Below the pieces are notes generated by a model. The model was not told the DNA's origin. It made no database searches and saw only the letters and a program-made list of their open reading frames with translations. 64,000 nucleotides of DNA from Tamarix chinensis (Eukaryota; Streptophyta; Magnoliopsida; Caryophyllales; Tamaricaceae): NCBI GenBank assembly GCA_030549775.1, contig CM060171.1, positions 140,214,859 through 140,278,858 of the forward strand, read 5' to 3'. Within the stretch, counting starts at the first letter, position 1; each line of letters opens with the position of its first letter. Shown here piece by piece: positions 10,445-22,507 of the stretch. Made by a program: the position numbers and the translations under genes.

Positions 10445-11894
10445 ATCTTTCTCTGTAAGTCATTAGTGTCTTAAAGTATCTTATTCAAGGGCATATCTTT
10501 TGTCATGCATGGCCAGAGATCTCAACACATCACATCAAGACTGAAGACATATTCGTACTATCACATACTAGTGAGAACACAAGCACGCGTCTTGATTCCA
10601 AGCCACATTACCCACGGAACAAGTAAGATAACGACATTTAAAACACAACACATAATTCATATAAAGCATCCACGGCACGTAGGATACATGTCACACATCC
10701 AGTCTTAGCTATTTCCTTGCTCGGTTCAGGTCACCGAGCTATCTCCTACGCTTATATTAGGCCACTAACACCCTTGGCAATTATCATACTTAACACATTT
10801 CTCGCACTGGAAACCCAAATCATGACCCTCAGACTCAACTCTCCCACATACCTCACTCTTCCTCATTTATTCTTATTATTTTCTTTTTCTTTTCCACCTT
10901 CTTAAATTAGGGTTTCTTTCCCAAACCCTAGTTGGTCCCTATGTACCCTTATTTTATCCCACGTACTATTTTTCACCTCGAGCCTCCAAACTCCCAAACA
11001 AACTTTCCATTACCTTCCCTATGCCCCAAAGTAACTTTCCATACGTAAGGTTCGCCCCCATGCGGACCTTAACCACCCCATGCAAACTCTATCACTCCCA
11101 CCATGCCAACTCTATCATTCCCATGCAAACCCTAGTTTTCCCCATGCAACTTTACTTTCTTCCACTCTTCCATTTATTTAATTCCCCCTTTTTCCGTCCA
11201 TTTACTAATCATAAATTGCCTAGGTCATTCTTACCTGCGTTAGCCGACGTACTTCCCTTTGGTTATCCTAGTCACTTATTTTTCTCTTTCAAGCCCCCAC
11301 TCCATAACTCCTCATCAAAACACCTAGCATGCATGTCACATCACACCACATCATCCTTGTACCATACCATATTAGTACATATAGACGAGAGTACGGGAAC
11401 ATACCTCGATTTTATGCTGCGCTACATAAATACATAGATAATATACAGATTATAGCACACAACCGCATAAGGCATACAAGACAGGTAAAACATGCAATAC
11501 ACACAGATGGCCTTAGCCACGTCCTTACCTAACACGACACCGGTCTTGGAGCACACTCCTACGCCTCCTCCGAGTGTCGACTTGACTCGCCTATAAGAGG
11601 GAAAACTGGGGTTACTTTTTCTCCGACCAAAATACTATTCTTTTCTACCTTACCCCTATTCTTTACCTTACCATTAGGGCTAAGAATAATAATATTACTT
11701 TTATAAGTGAGGTATGATCAATATTCTTAAAGTAGTTAATCATGCTACTACTAATAAACGTAGCTACAATAATTTAAAGTAATTTTAATAATATTTATTA
11801 TTAATGGTAGTAGTTCAATGTTACTAATAATAATGATAGTAGTAGCGATAGTAAGGTTAGCGGTATACGAAATATTACTAATAGTGACAAGGAG

Positions 11895-12001
11895 CTAAAA
11901 TAATAATAATAATAGTAATGATAGTAGTAGTAGTAATAATAATAATAATAATGATAATGAGGATAGTAATAATAATAATAATAATAGTAATAATAATAAT
12001 A

Positions 12002-12063
<62 letters not shown>

Positions 12064-12245
12064 GATAGTAGTAATGATAATAATAATTATATTATTATTA
12101 TTAATATTATTATTATTATTATTAATAAATATAATAATAATAATAATAATAATAATCATAATAATAATAATCATAATAATAATAATAACAATAATAATAA
12201 TAGTAATAGTAAGAATAATACTAATAATGCTACTAAAAATAATTA
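11895..12245. repeat. AAT/ATT trinucleotide tract in copy P
   Basis: Impure runs of AAT/ATT with GAT and AGT interruptions. Open frames of poly-Ile on both strands arise from it and are not genes. It occupies the same position in the LTR as the tracts at 32585, 36300 and 63540. Confidence 0.9.
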
Positions 12246-12744
12246 GCATTTGTATAATAAAGGTTTAGTGGTTGGGGAGTTTAGAGGACTACCTAGAGGT
12301 GCTGGTAGCACAGGTGGCGGTTCACGGCGCACGGCGGCGGCGGCGGCATTGGGGGGAGAATGAAGGTGGAGAGGTGGTGGAGGGGAAAGGAAGGGAAAGG
12401 AGGGCTTGGTAGGGGAAACAGAAGGTCTAGGGAGGTTGGGGAAGCTCCCTTGGTGGTTTTAGGAGGTAGAGGGGGTGCTGGGAGTGGTGGCACAGCGGTG
12501 GGCGGCGGTGCGAAGGGTGGCGGGGTTCAGAGTTAGCTTGGTCGGGATGGGTGTTTTGCATGCCTGGGGCGGCGCGTGCAGAGCAAACCGAGGGATGAGG
12601 GAGGCTTGGGTAGGTGGAGGGTGATGCAGGGAAGGGTTTCGGGGGTGGGTCGAGCGGCGGCGACGAGACGGTGCTCTGAAGAGGGGGCGGCGCAAGAGGG
12701 GATTCTGGGTATAATTTTCGAAAGAGCCCGACGCTGGGGCTCGT

Positions 12745-12758
12745 GGGGTATTTATAGG
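12745..12758 (-). promoter_or_regulatory. Probable LTR TATA box, copy P
   Basis: The minus strand reads CCTATAAATACCCC. The same box is found in copies at 15509 (slightly changed), 27077, 33647 and 62750, always about 840-900 bp from the TGAAATACCCC-type end where that end exists. Confidence 0.55.
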
Positions 12759-14047
12759 CTCGAATTGGGGGGGGAATCGAGAGAGGGGACAGTGAGGACA
12801 GGTCAGGTGGCGTTTGGGGCTTGCCAGCCGGCAGGGGCGGCCGTCACAGGTCTGCCATGGCAGACCTCTGCGCTGGTCGGGAAAAGGGGAAAAAGGTGCG
12901 GGGTGGCCTAGGGGTGATGGGGGGGCGTAGGCTGGTCGAAGGAGGGTGGCCGGCAGGGCAGAAAAGGGGAAGGCGACGTGCAGGCGGCGTGTTGCAGGTC
13001 GCGCGCGCGAGGAAGGAGAAGGTGGCCGGACCGGCGGTACGGGGAGAAAATAAAAAGGAGGGGGAGACCGGCCGGTTCGGCAATGGTCAAAAGACCCTAC
13101 CAAAATGCGGCATTTCGGGCGAGTTATGGACAAAACGCGGCGTCGAGTATAGCTGGTAGGTAATCGTTACTTTCATTAATCGGGGCGCAGCGTTTCGGCG
13201 GAATGATGAGTGAAACGCTGCGTTGCATTGCCAGGGGAAAATGGACGGCGCTGGGCCGCGGGGGAAGGAGGGAAAGAAGAAGGGGGTTGTATGGTGGCAT
13301 TATGGTTGGTATGGTGGTATTAGGGTTTGCATGGTGGTATTAGGGTTCGCATGGTGGTCTTAGGGTTTGTATGGTGGTATTAGTGGCTTATGGTGGTATT
13401 AGGGTTTGCATGATGGTGTTATGGTTTGTATAGTGGTATTAATGTTGGTATAGTGGTATTAGGGTTTGCTTGGTGGAGTTAGGGTTTTGCATGGGAGTAA
13501 ATGATTGTATGGGATTTAGGGTTTATGTGAAAAGTTTGAGAGGTTGCATGGGATGTGTAACATTTGCACGGGAGCAAAATTTACGTATGAAAGGTTGATT
13601 CGGGATGTGAGGAAGGTAATGCAAGTATTGTTTGGGTGTTTAACCGTTTTGGACGAAGAATAATACGTGGAGTATTATAAGGGTATGGGGAGACAGAATT
13701 AGGGTTTGGAGTGATTAACTCGGGGTCGTTGTGATTCAGTAGGATTGGAGTAGCTAATTACGATTTGTTGAGGATAATTAAGGTTGGGATGGCTAAGTAT
13801 GGTGGTTATGGTAAAATAGGGTTAAAAGTGGTTAACCACGGTATGGTATGGACAATTAGGGTTGGTTATGGCCGCTTAGAGTTGTTTGGGGTTATCATGT
13901 GTATTTATTGATTAAAGTGTAGTTATGAATGTGGAATATTATTATTTGGTGACGTGTAAAGCATAAAGAGAATGATTTATGCATATCAATGGTGAAAATC
14001 TTTTGAATAAGATATGTTAAGACACTAACCACTTATAGAGAAAGATA

Positions 14048-14192
14048 TTGAGTCGGACCCAGACCGGTCCACTGGTAAATATTAGTGGCAGGGTATGTTA
14101 CCCTCATGACCGGTCCACCGGCTATAATAGTGGCAGGGCATGGCCCTCGTGACCGTTCCACCGGCTATAATAGTGGGGGATTCCGTGCTCAA
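14048..14192. other. Branched palindromic module, copy Q, first
   Basis: Outer stem TTGAG...CTCAA around three CCAC...GTGG-type arms, some with changes (CCACTGGTAAATATTAGTGG), and AGGGTATGTTACCCT and AGGGCATGGCCCT hairpins. Sense-strand counterpart of 10300-10444. Confidence 0.65.
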
Positions 14193-14254
14193 CAAACTAA
14201 TTAGAATAATGATAAGACATGGGAAAGATACAAACATTTATAGTGGAACACCTT

Positions 14255-14398
14255 GTGAGTCGGGGCCAGACCAGTCCACCGACAAATAATAGTGGTAGGG
14301 TATGTTACCCTCGTGACCGGTCCACCGGCTTTAATAGTGGCAAGGCACGGCCCTCGTGACCATTCCACCGGCTATAATAGCGGGGTTTCCGCACTCAC
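14255..14398. other. Branched palindromic module, copy Q, second
   Basis: Outer stem GTGAGT...ACTCAC with three CCAC/GTGG-type arms (the last changed to GCGG) and an AGGGTATGTTACCCT hairpin. Counterpart of 10096-10237. Confidence 0.65.
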
Positions 14399-15106
14399 GT
14401 GAACTGAAAAGATGATGATGTGAATCGATTATAATTATTAGAGACCTGATGAAAAAGTTATCTGGTTCGTAACCTGTATTGTTTATCTGTGTTATTGCAT
14501 GCTATCTAAGTAACTATGCTATGTCTGCTATGTCGTGTATCTGGTGTGTGGGCCTTAGTGTGTCTGTTACCTTACTCAGTACGTAGCATACTGATCACCC
14601 GTTTCATGGGTGCTGCTCATTCCCACGAGCAGAAGACCCCTCTGATCTTGTGCAGGTAGGAGACCAGGTCTTTGATGCCTACGATACCTACGAGGCATCC
14701 GGCGGGGCAGAGCGTTGAGCCTAACCTGACTTGGGGACCGAGAGCGAGTTGGTTGGACTCCATTGCTATCTTCGGATTTCGTATTTTCCTTATTTAGCTG
14801 TATTTCAGACTACTCTTTATGTTTTGAGAATCACACTTTTAAGTTGTAATCCTAAACCATATTCTAATTACCGTTTGACTTGTGTTTTGTAAATGATTTA
14901 TGTTAAGTGTCGACCCATGTTTTAATATTTCACATCTGATGTTGTTTGGTTTTAGCCTTAGCACTTAGTACTGGAATGGTAGAGGTGTACCGGTCCGATA
15001 CTAAGTGTGGCGGTAATGCCCCCGAGTTTACGGTTTTATCTTTTCGCATCCGCTAAACCTTTTTAATTAAGAGAAATTTTTCAGTAGTAAATTTGGGGGT
15101 GTTACA

Positions 15107-16362
15107 GCACAAGCGGTGATGGTTGTGGTGGCCGAGGGTAGTGGGGAAAGAGGGAGGATGAAGGAGAGGGAGAAAGGGAGAAAGGAAGGTAGGGGAGGTA
15201 GGGGAGGCTCTGCTGAGTTGATTGGGTGGTAAGGGAGGTGGAGGAGGTAACACACGACGATGAGAGGGGCGACGATGGATGCAAAGTGGCAGGTTAAGCA
15301 GCCGAATTTGTACGACTGGGGTGGAATATGTAGGGAAACCAGGGGTGATGAGTGGTTTGGTTTGGTGGAGGGTAATGCAAGAAAGGGTTTGAGTCGTATT
15401 TCAGGTAGTGGTGTTGCACGACGGCGATTGGGGTGGCATATGAAGTGGTGGTGGTGCAAATATTCAGGAGAATTATGGGTAGGGTAAATAGACCTAATGG
15501 GATCAGTAGGGGTATTTATAAGCCATTGAAGGGAGGATAAGACAAAGGGAAAAGAGGGAAAAGGGGGTAGGTAAGGCAAGGCTCATTGGCCAGCGGTGGC
15601 AGGCCGGTACGAGCTTGTAATTTGTAGGGCACAGATCGGCAGAGGGTAGAGAAGGGAAAGGGGCAAGCATGGAAGGAGGTATAGCCAAGTTGGGGCTGGA
15701 GAGGGAAAGGAAAAGGATGGGGGAGAGAGAAAGGAGGTGCAAGCCAGTAAGGGAAGGACAAAGGTAGAGTTGTAGGTCGACCTGTAACTCGAGGATGGGG
15801 ATAAGGGAGGAGGAAGAAGAAAGGGGTCGGGCCTGCCAGTCTGGGAAAAAGAAAAGAAAGAAAAAGAAGAAAGAGAACCGACGGGCGAGGGAGGAGAAGA
15901 AAAAGAATGACGAGTTGGGCCGCATGGGGGAAAGAAGATAGGGAGGGGAATGTTGGGTTTGGCATGGCCTAATCCGATAAGAAGGGAAGAAAAAGAGAAA
16001 AAAAAGGGAGAAAGGAGAAAAAAGAAGAAAAAAAAGGGAAAAGGGAAAAAGAAAAAGGAAAAATAGGTTGGTTGGGGTGTTTAGTATATTTTGGTATTTT
16101 TGAATATTTAAAAATAATAAGAATTAGTAAAATAATAATTAAATTTCTTTTATATTTATTTAGGATATTTTGGATAATTTTTCCTAAATTATATTTTTAA
16201 GTAGAAAAATACTCTAATATCCCCCAATTAAATTCTTTATTATTTTATTCTTTTTTGTCTTAAATACTCCCCTTATTTTAATAAAATAATATATTTACTA
16301 AATTTTTCTAATAAATCCTTATTTTATCATAATTTTCTAAATTAGAGTTTTGGGATATTTTA
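15107..16362 (-). mobile_element. Long LTR family, fragment R
   Basis: Begins inside the GC/purine-rich part of the LTR (like 12309 onward), carries the reversed TATA box at 15509-15522, and then the AT-rich end with AATAAATCCTTATTTT. It closes in TTTTGGGATATTTTA at 16362, a mutated form of TTTTGGGGTATTTCA. It lacks the first 3 kb. The many open frames here follow from long GGA/TCC runs. TATA to end distance is about 840 bp, as in the complete copies. Confidence 0.65.
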
Positions 16363-16724
16363 AATATAATATATTTCTTATTTTCTTAATTCTTTAAGAA
16401 AATTAGGGGACTATTTTTTGTTTAAGAACATGGCCCGTAAATTATTTGAGATGGCCCTAATGTAATAACATAACTCTCTTAATTATGACATGACAATACT
16501 ATTCATGATATCTTATACATGATTTACACCTAAGTAACTTATAATGTAGATAATAACAAGCTATCTTAATTATCATCCTTTTACTGCTATAACTTATATC
16601 ATAAATAAATAATTCATACAAGATCATTTGCTTATTCTTTTTAGTGAATTAACGTTATCATACAATGTCTTCACTTATTTTACCCCTTCACCTATTCAAT
16701 CAATTGTAGTGAATATTTATCACA

Positions 16725-17100
16725 CATACAAAAGATACCCCCATATAACTATAGCACATAGACTTAGAAAACATACCAAATAATGATCAAGAGTATAGAG
16801 ACTCAAGACACAAATAAAATGACGGTCAAGAGTGTAGAGACTCAAAACACATACAAAGTCAAGAGCATAAAGACTGAGAAAACATATGAAATAATTATCA
16901 AGAACAGATAGACTCAAAACGCATATGAAATAATTGTCAAGAATACAGAAACGAAATAATTGTCAAGAATACAGAGACTCAAGACATATACAAAATAATC
17001 ATCAAGAGCATATAAACTCATGCCCCATATGAAATAATCGTCAAGAGCACAGTGACTACTCACCCATACAAAAAAACCATCAAAAGCATAGATACTTTAG
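16725..17100. repeat. Degenerate tandem repeat, about 40-bp unit
   Basis: About nine imperfect units with core ATNGTCAAGAGTATAGAGACTC followed by an ACATA(T/C)GAAATAAT spacer. Unit length varies from about 32 to 42 bp. No function is evident; similar arrays occur inside LTRs. Confidence 0.75.
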
Positions 17101-18489
17101 GATACCCACAAATAGCTACTTAATATTTTAGATAATTAAGTACACATATCCCCTATAAAGTTACATTGGCCACCTATAATATAGAAAGATGGACCTAACT
17201 AAAGGCACAAAGACCAATAGTGAATACAAATTATGCTACACCCAAAGAGGGATAGCTTATATGAATATGAATTTTCACAAAGATAGATTGTGGGTACGAT
17301 TTACACTAGTGCATAGAGAGAGAGACTGTGAGTACAAAATATGCTTATGCACTTAACACGAAATCCACCAAAACATATCAAAACTCTTATTTTAACAACA
17401 ATTTTAGATATATTAAACCCTTCGCTTTTAATATCTTTTTGGCAAAAAATACTTAATTTGAGTTTCAATTTTTCGAGTAAAGCTGAACTCTAATAAAAAG
17501 ATAAATTATCTTGAGGAAAAAGTAAATGATCAAAGAACTCAAAATTCTTCTAAAACTATTATATAAAGATTGGCGACACCATACAATAGTTTCATAAATT
17601 AGGTGTTATGTTTAATTTTCACTTTTTAGCACGGAGTCTTATTACAACCCGTGAAATAATACTATTTATATCAATTGGGCTATGAGTGTTCTACATAGCA
17701 AGAATTACTAAACATTGGTCCTAGAATCACTTATATAGGGCCGGTATACCATTGAGACAGTCCTAGGCGATCTCTCAATAGTTGGGTTGGGGGCCTCAAT
17801 TTAGTGCTTAGATTATGCAAATATTGGAACATGTTATTACCTTAATATAGATGTAAATGTCTCTTTATAATATAATGTTTGTTTATTATAAAAATATATA
17901 TACATATTATAATAAAAATATCAAAATAATAAGGGCTACAATAGACACTTATCTTCAATACAAGCACAAATGTCAATATAATGCCCTATAGGAATAAAAA
18001 ATGAGTTTCTTTATATATAAAAAAAGTCGTTTTAATGAATTTATTTTTATATTTAAAAAAGAGAGATATTTTTTAAAGGTCAAGGCATATTTTTTCATAT
18101 TTATCTCCACTTTCATGATTTTTAGATGTATTAAGTATATCAAAATCTTATCTCTTTACTCCAAAAAAAAAAGTAAACGATATATTTAAAAGATTCTATT
18201 TAATTAAATGCTATCCTAAAAAGATAACAAAATACTTGATGCGACTTATGTTTCAAACCTTGTCGTCTTGTGGGTTGGTAGACAATAGGGAAAAGGGGCG
18301 GGTGGGTGTGTGCCACTAATAACGCAGTAATTAGTTGAGATTGGTTCAAATAGAATAATGAAACCTTCTTATAGTTCATCATTCATCCCTAGCGATGAAC
18401 TACTATTTGAAGAAGATTAGTTAAATTAGGTACGTGACGTGATAGTTCACCTAACAAATTTTCTTCTATCGATGGTGGGAAAAGTATAA

Positions 18490-18504
18490 CCCCCCCCCCC
18501 CCCC
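18490..18504. repeat. Poly-C run of 15
   Basis: A homopolymer of 15 C. Its length may be uncertain through sequencing error. Confidence 0.85.
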
Positions 18505-18793
18505 ATGTCGTTGCAGCCTAAACAGGGTCCGCCGACAAAGAAAAAGCCTAATATCAACTTTAGTACTGCTTCCTTTTTCGCCTGACGAGAGCAGCACCTC
18601 ACGAGCGGAGGCGTGCGTGATTTATTAGTTTTACATCCATTCCGCGGCTGTTTTTGATTGCGTCTTTGTAAAAATATTTCTATAAAGTAAACTATAAATA
18701 ATTATGCATTTAAATACACATTTATTTTAAAATAACTCTTACTTCATTTTTTCTTTTTGCTAGTAATATAATTAATATTATAGTAGCATAGTA

Positions 18794-19030
18794 CTCACTC
18801 CTTATAAAAAAAAGTATTCTATTAATTAACATAATTTTTATAAAAAAAACTAATAAAATTAATATTAAAATTATACTTACTTCTTTTATTAAAAAATAAT
18901 AAAGTATTTAATGTATAGATAATAAAAAAAAATAAGAATAAAAATAAAAAATAAAATTTAATTTTTTTAAATGACTTTTATTTTGATAAAAAAATTTAGT
19001 AATATAATAACTTTCTTTTTTATTTAAAAA
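18794..19030. mobile_element. Possible Stowaway-like MITE
   Basis: The left end reads TA then CTCACTCCTTATAAAAAAAA, close to a Stowaway terminus. The right end (TTTCTTTTTTATTTAAAAAA) is only loosely complementary, so its border is uncertain. Confidence 0.3.
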
Positions 19031-19321
19031 AATAGTTAATATTAGAATCCTAATTATTAAATTTTTCAAATTTAAATTCTCTCCTTTTCTTTTCTACATG
19101 TACACGTTTATAGCGTAAATTTTTTGCGTGACAAGCTTTCCTATTAATAAATTCATAGATTATGAATCGAAACTAATCTTAAGCCAAGAAGTTAATCATG
19201 TATTTAATTGGTAAGACTAGTAAACAAGACGATTAATAAGATGGAAGTCGAGGCTATTTTCTTAATTTCTATTTATTAATCTATCTTTTTTTGAAAGAAT
19301 CTTTTTTTTTAACAATTTATA

Positions 19322-19534
19322 TGCCTTATTCATATAAAAAAAGTTATTTTATTAACTTTTTATATAAAAAATAAATTCATTTAAAAAAATTAAAACCTAA
19401 TTTTTAATTTTACTCTAATTTTATTAATTATGTATGTATTTAATATTTTATTATTTATTAATAATGGATATAAGTATAATTTTAAGACTAATTTTCTAAT
19501 AAATTGATAAAATAATTTTTTTATACGGAGGAAG
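19322..19534. mobile_element. Stowaway-like MITE
   Basis: The right terminus TTTTTTTATACGGAGGAAG followed by TA is a typical Stowaway end. Its reverse complement matches the left terminus over about 30 bp (CATATAAAAAAAGTTATTTT against CGTATAAAAAAATTATTTTA). TA flanks both sides. It is non-coding and about 213 bp, which fits the class (Tc1/mariner-related, TA target). Confidence 0.7.
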
Positions 19535-22133
19535 TACCATTTTAAAAATTAACAAATATATCTCTAATATAATTATACCATTCAATTAAAAATAATATAG
19601 CAATTAATGTGTGTAAAAAGAGAGAGAAAATTAAGAAGTAAATTTTAACTTTTCTATGATAACTTTTATTTTAAAATAAAAACTTTGATTAAAAAAAGTA
19701 TTTAAAAAATGGTGTGAGTATTTGGAGTGAAGAGTGGGTCAAATTTCACAACTTGGAGATTGAATCGGCGCAACATGGACAAAGATAGTTCGTGGAATTG
19801 TAACTATTATTTGAATTTCATTCGATAGAGTAAGAAAAACAAGTATAGTATGAGCATTCATCAGAGAGAAAGAAACTCAAATCATATTGACGATGGTATT
19901 GCTAAGCAAAGTTTGCCTAGTTCAGCTCCCTTTTGTGCGTCGATATTATAGTTTTAAAAACTGGACCGATCAGCAAATCGGTGAGACTACTGGTCTACAG
20001 ATTCACTGGTTGGACCAATGGTTTGAACTGATCAAACCATTGGGTTCAAATTAGTCAAACGAGTGGTTCAAACTTTCAAATTATTTCCTCAATTGAGATC
20101 AAATCTACTCATTTGTTTAAAAATATATTTTAATACTTAATATTAGATAATATATATCACAAAAAATACATCTCATCATAAAGAGATCATTACACATTAA
20201 TATAAGATCATAAAATAATATAATTCCATATCAAAAGTCTTCTACATATCAAATACTATCAAGTCCCTTACATATTCCTCAACAACTTAAAATTAAATAC
20301 ATTAGTTCAGAAGCTACAATTCAATTCAATTAGATAAAGTAAATAGTTTGATCGAATAATTACTCAACCAATCCTATAGATTATTTATATCATCTCCAAC
20401 ATTTATCTTGTCCACAACAATTACCTATGGCGCTTGTGTTGTTGCAAAATCATTAAATCATCGTTAACAATAATCAACAGCTCCATATTCCTCATTAGGG
20501 CCTTGTGCTCTGTGTTGGGATTCGACTCCTGCCGCTACTAGCCTACCACTATGTTGATAATGATATGTGTTTGGTACTTTGGTGGTGTTAGCTAGACGTT
20601 TGATGATGGTCACGTGGTTGTCGTGCTTAAAGTGATCGAGGCCTCATCTTCACCACAATTGTTGTTGTGCTGCCCCTACCCCAACCCCAATTCTTCTTGT
20701 AGAGAGAGAAATTTGGGAGCAAGGAAAGAAGATAAGGGAAATACAAAGAAAAGGGTTTGTTGTAGGCAAAGAGGGGCCAAAGACGAGTTGGTTTTCCATT
20801 ATGTAGTAGTTGGTTAGCTTGGCTAGCTATAATTTTAGGTCTCTCGAACCAAAGTTTTTGGTAAGAATGGATGACATTAAAAGGTGACTGCTAGATTGAT
20901 CACTGCACCATGTATATATTATGTATTACTCCCGATATAATTGAATGATATCAGCATGGTCTTAACCAGAAATTAGTTGAACAAGGTGAATCTAAAATTT
21001 GGTACATTAACTCTATATTTGATATAATTATCATACATTTTGGTGCATATCTAACATATTTTTATAAATATATATGAAAATATATAAAAATTACACTATA
21101 ATTATATTGAATACATAGGAAGTGCACCGATGCAATTAATTTTGGATACACTACCCCCTACATTTATTATAATTATGGTGTTTTTTTAATATATTTTTGT
21201 GTATAGTTAATATAATCTTGTAAATATACATCAAAATATGCATTTATAATTATAAGATATAAATATTATCTTTATAACTAAATATTGTGTGTTTATATTT
21301 TAAAGAGATGTATTTTGTTGGATAGCATGTGTATTTACAATATACGTACTCGTTCATTGTTATTTTATAAATAAATGATGTTATATAATGTATATTTGTC
21401 AATATAAGATATAAATTCATCACTATAAGATGTGAAATTTATATGTATCAGATGTGCATTGTCAAAATAAAATGTATCTTTATAACTATAAAAGTGCATA
21501 TGTTCGGTAAAAAATTATAATTTTTTCAATTGAATTTATATTTTTATTTGAAAGATAGTATTTTGTTTGACAATATGCGTATTATTTTAATAAAAAAGTT
21601 TAATCATATTATAAAAATGCCAACCTCACTATCAAATTCTTAAGAAAAAAATGTGTAATTTAATATAAATGCTGTGTAATTTTACTCAAGCAATATACAT
21701 CTATAAAAAAAATTATTACAAAAAACTTATCAAATTTCCCCCCTAACTACATATTGTTGCTGCTAGCAGAAACGTGTAATTTCGGTCGCAGATCGGTAAG
21801 GAGTACGGAGAAGCGTCAATTTGTTATGCTTTTTTTGGAGGGGAAAATGGAGATAAAATTACGAATAGATGAAGAGAAACTAAACATTGGAGCTTTTGGA
21901 AATACAAGAAAGCTGGGTTTGTGAGAGAGTGCTCGTTGTAGCTGCTACTGTCGTTTTTGCCGCACACGGTTGACGCTGCACTACCACCGTCATCCTTCCA
22001 TCAGTGCTAACTACTAAAGTGAAACCTCAAAACCCCAAATCCTGCACTGCGTTGCCGCCAAGACGCAATCGGAAAGATATGACAAGTACGACGAGTGGCT
22101 ATGCAGCTGCGAGGGCTGGTGAGCTGTGATGCA
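19535..22133. other. AT-rich intergenic DNA
   Basis: No supported gene. At 19950-20080 a stretch starting AGTTTTAAAAACTGGACCG, with repeated GGTTTGAAC/TGATCAAACC words, looks like the end of a common plant transposon-derived repeat; its other end is not found. From about 21770 the DNA is more GC-rich but has no conserved frame, and it is broken by the MITE at 22134. Confidence 0.4.
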
Positions 22134-22499
22134 CGGAAACGGCACTTTTCCTGTATCGAAAACGTTTTTCGTCCCGGAAATTTTTCGGAAACTTCTTCGG
22201 ATTAAAATTTATATTAAAATTATTTAATTAATACTTTAATTAAAAATATATTATTTAATTAATTTTTTTATTAAAAAAATATTATTAATAGTTAAAATTA
22301 ACTAATATAAAAATTAATTTTATTTTTATCTCTAAATTTTAATAAATTTAACCTATTTTTTAAAAATATATATATAATTTTTTTAACGTTTCCTGCCGTC
22401 CCCGTTTCCTAAATTTTTAAGAAATGACGTTTTCGCGTTTCATCCCGTCCCCGTTTCCCCGTCCCGATCCCCGTTTCCGTGCATCACTGCTGGTGAGTC
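22134..22499. mobile_element. hAT-type MITE, 366 bp
   Basis: Terminal inverted repeats start CTGTGATGCACGGAAACGG on the left and CAGTGATGCACGGAAACGG on the right (reverse strand), differing at one base. A perfect 8-bp target duplication CTGGTGAG sits at 22126-22133 and 22500-22507. The 8-bp duplication and CAGTG-type ends identify the hAT superfamily. The centre is AT-rich with GTTTCC/CCCCGT blocks near the right end and no coding capacity. Confidence 0.9.
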
Positions 22500-22507
22500 G
22501 ATTCATA

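Larger units (their letters stand above)
9378..13285 (-). mobile_element. Long LTR family, truncated copy P
   Basis: The left edge is an intact family terminus, TGTAACACCCCCAAATTTAC. The same blocks as in the complete copies follow in order: TTAGTACCAGACCGGTTCACTC, the CAGTACG palindrome, two branched palindromic modules, AAACCCTA-rich DNA, ACACCGGTCTTGGAGCACAC, an ATT/AAT tract, and a GC/purine-rich part with the reverse of CCTATAAATACCCC. The copy stops near 13285, where sequence in the opposite orientation takes over. Strand is inferred from the TATA box at 12745. No target duplication joins its ends. It encodes no supported protein. Confidence 0.75.
13286..15106 (+). mobile_element. Long LTR family, truncated inverted copy Q
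   Basis: Runs opposite to copy P. It opens with GGTATTAGGGTTTGCATGG repeats (13290-13500) and carries the two branched modules and the palindrome in reverse order. It ends with the intact terminus GGGGGTGTTACA at 15106. About 1.8 kb of it pairs with 9378-11150 as an inverted repeat. The left end is truncated, so the opposite TGAAATACCCC end is missing. Base changes from copy P are many, so this is not a recent duplication. Confidence 0.72.
16363..18793. other. AT-rich intergenic DNA with one tandem array
   Basis: No gene is supported. It contains the tandem repeats at 16725-17100 and the poly-C run at 18490. Nothing else is recognised. Confidence 0.45.

Noticed and set aside
11878..12268. 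Open frames of Ile, Val and Met on both strands
   Set aside because: Direct translation of AAT/ATT repeats; no start context or conserved residue. The same holds for 32495-33030, 36880-37260 and 63487-63769.
12459..13163. Long Pro/Arg-rich and Gly-rich frames
   Set aside because: They lie in the GC/purine-rich part of an LTR, overlap on both strands, and are not conserved in frame between copies. Likewise 15053-15965, 27169-27704, 33150-34093 and 62176-63204.
9378..15106. Single Mutator- or Foldback-type transposon with 1.8-kb inverted ends
   Set aside because: No target duplication at the outer ends, and the arms are parts of an LTR found in single, non-inverted form with 5-bp duplications at 24700 and 29860.
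20614..20817. Possible 67-aa protein
   Set aside because: No motif, no homologous neighbour exon and no splice partner; surrounding DNA is repeat-like.
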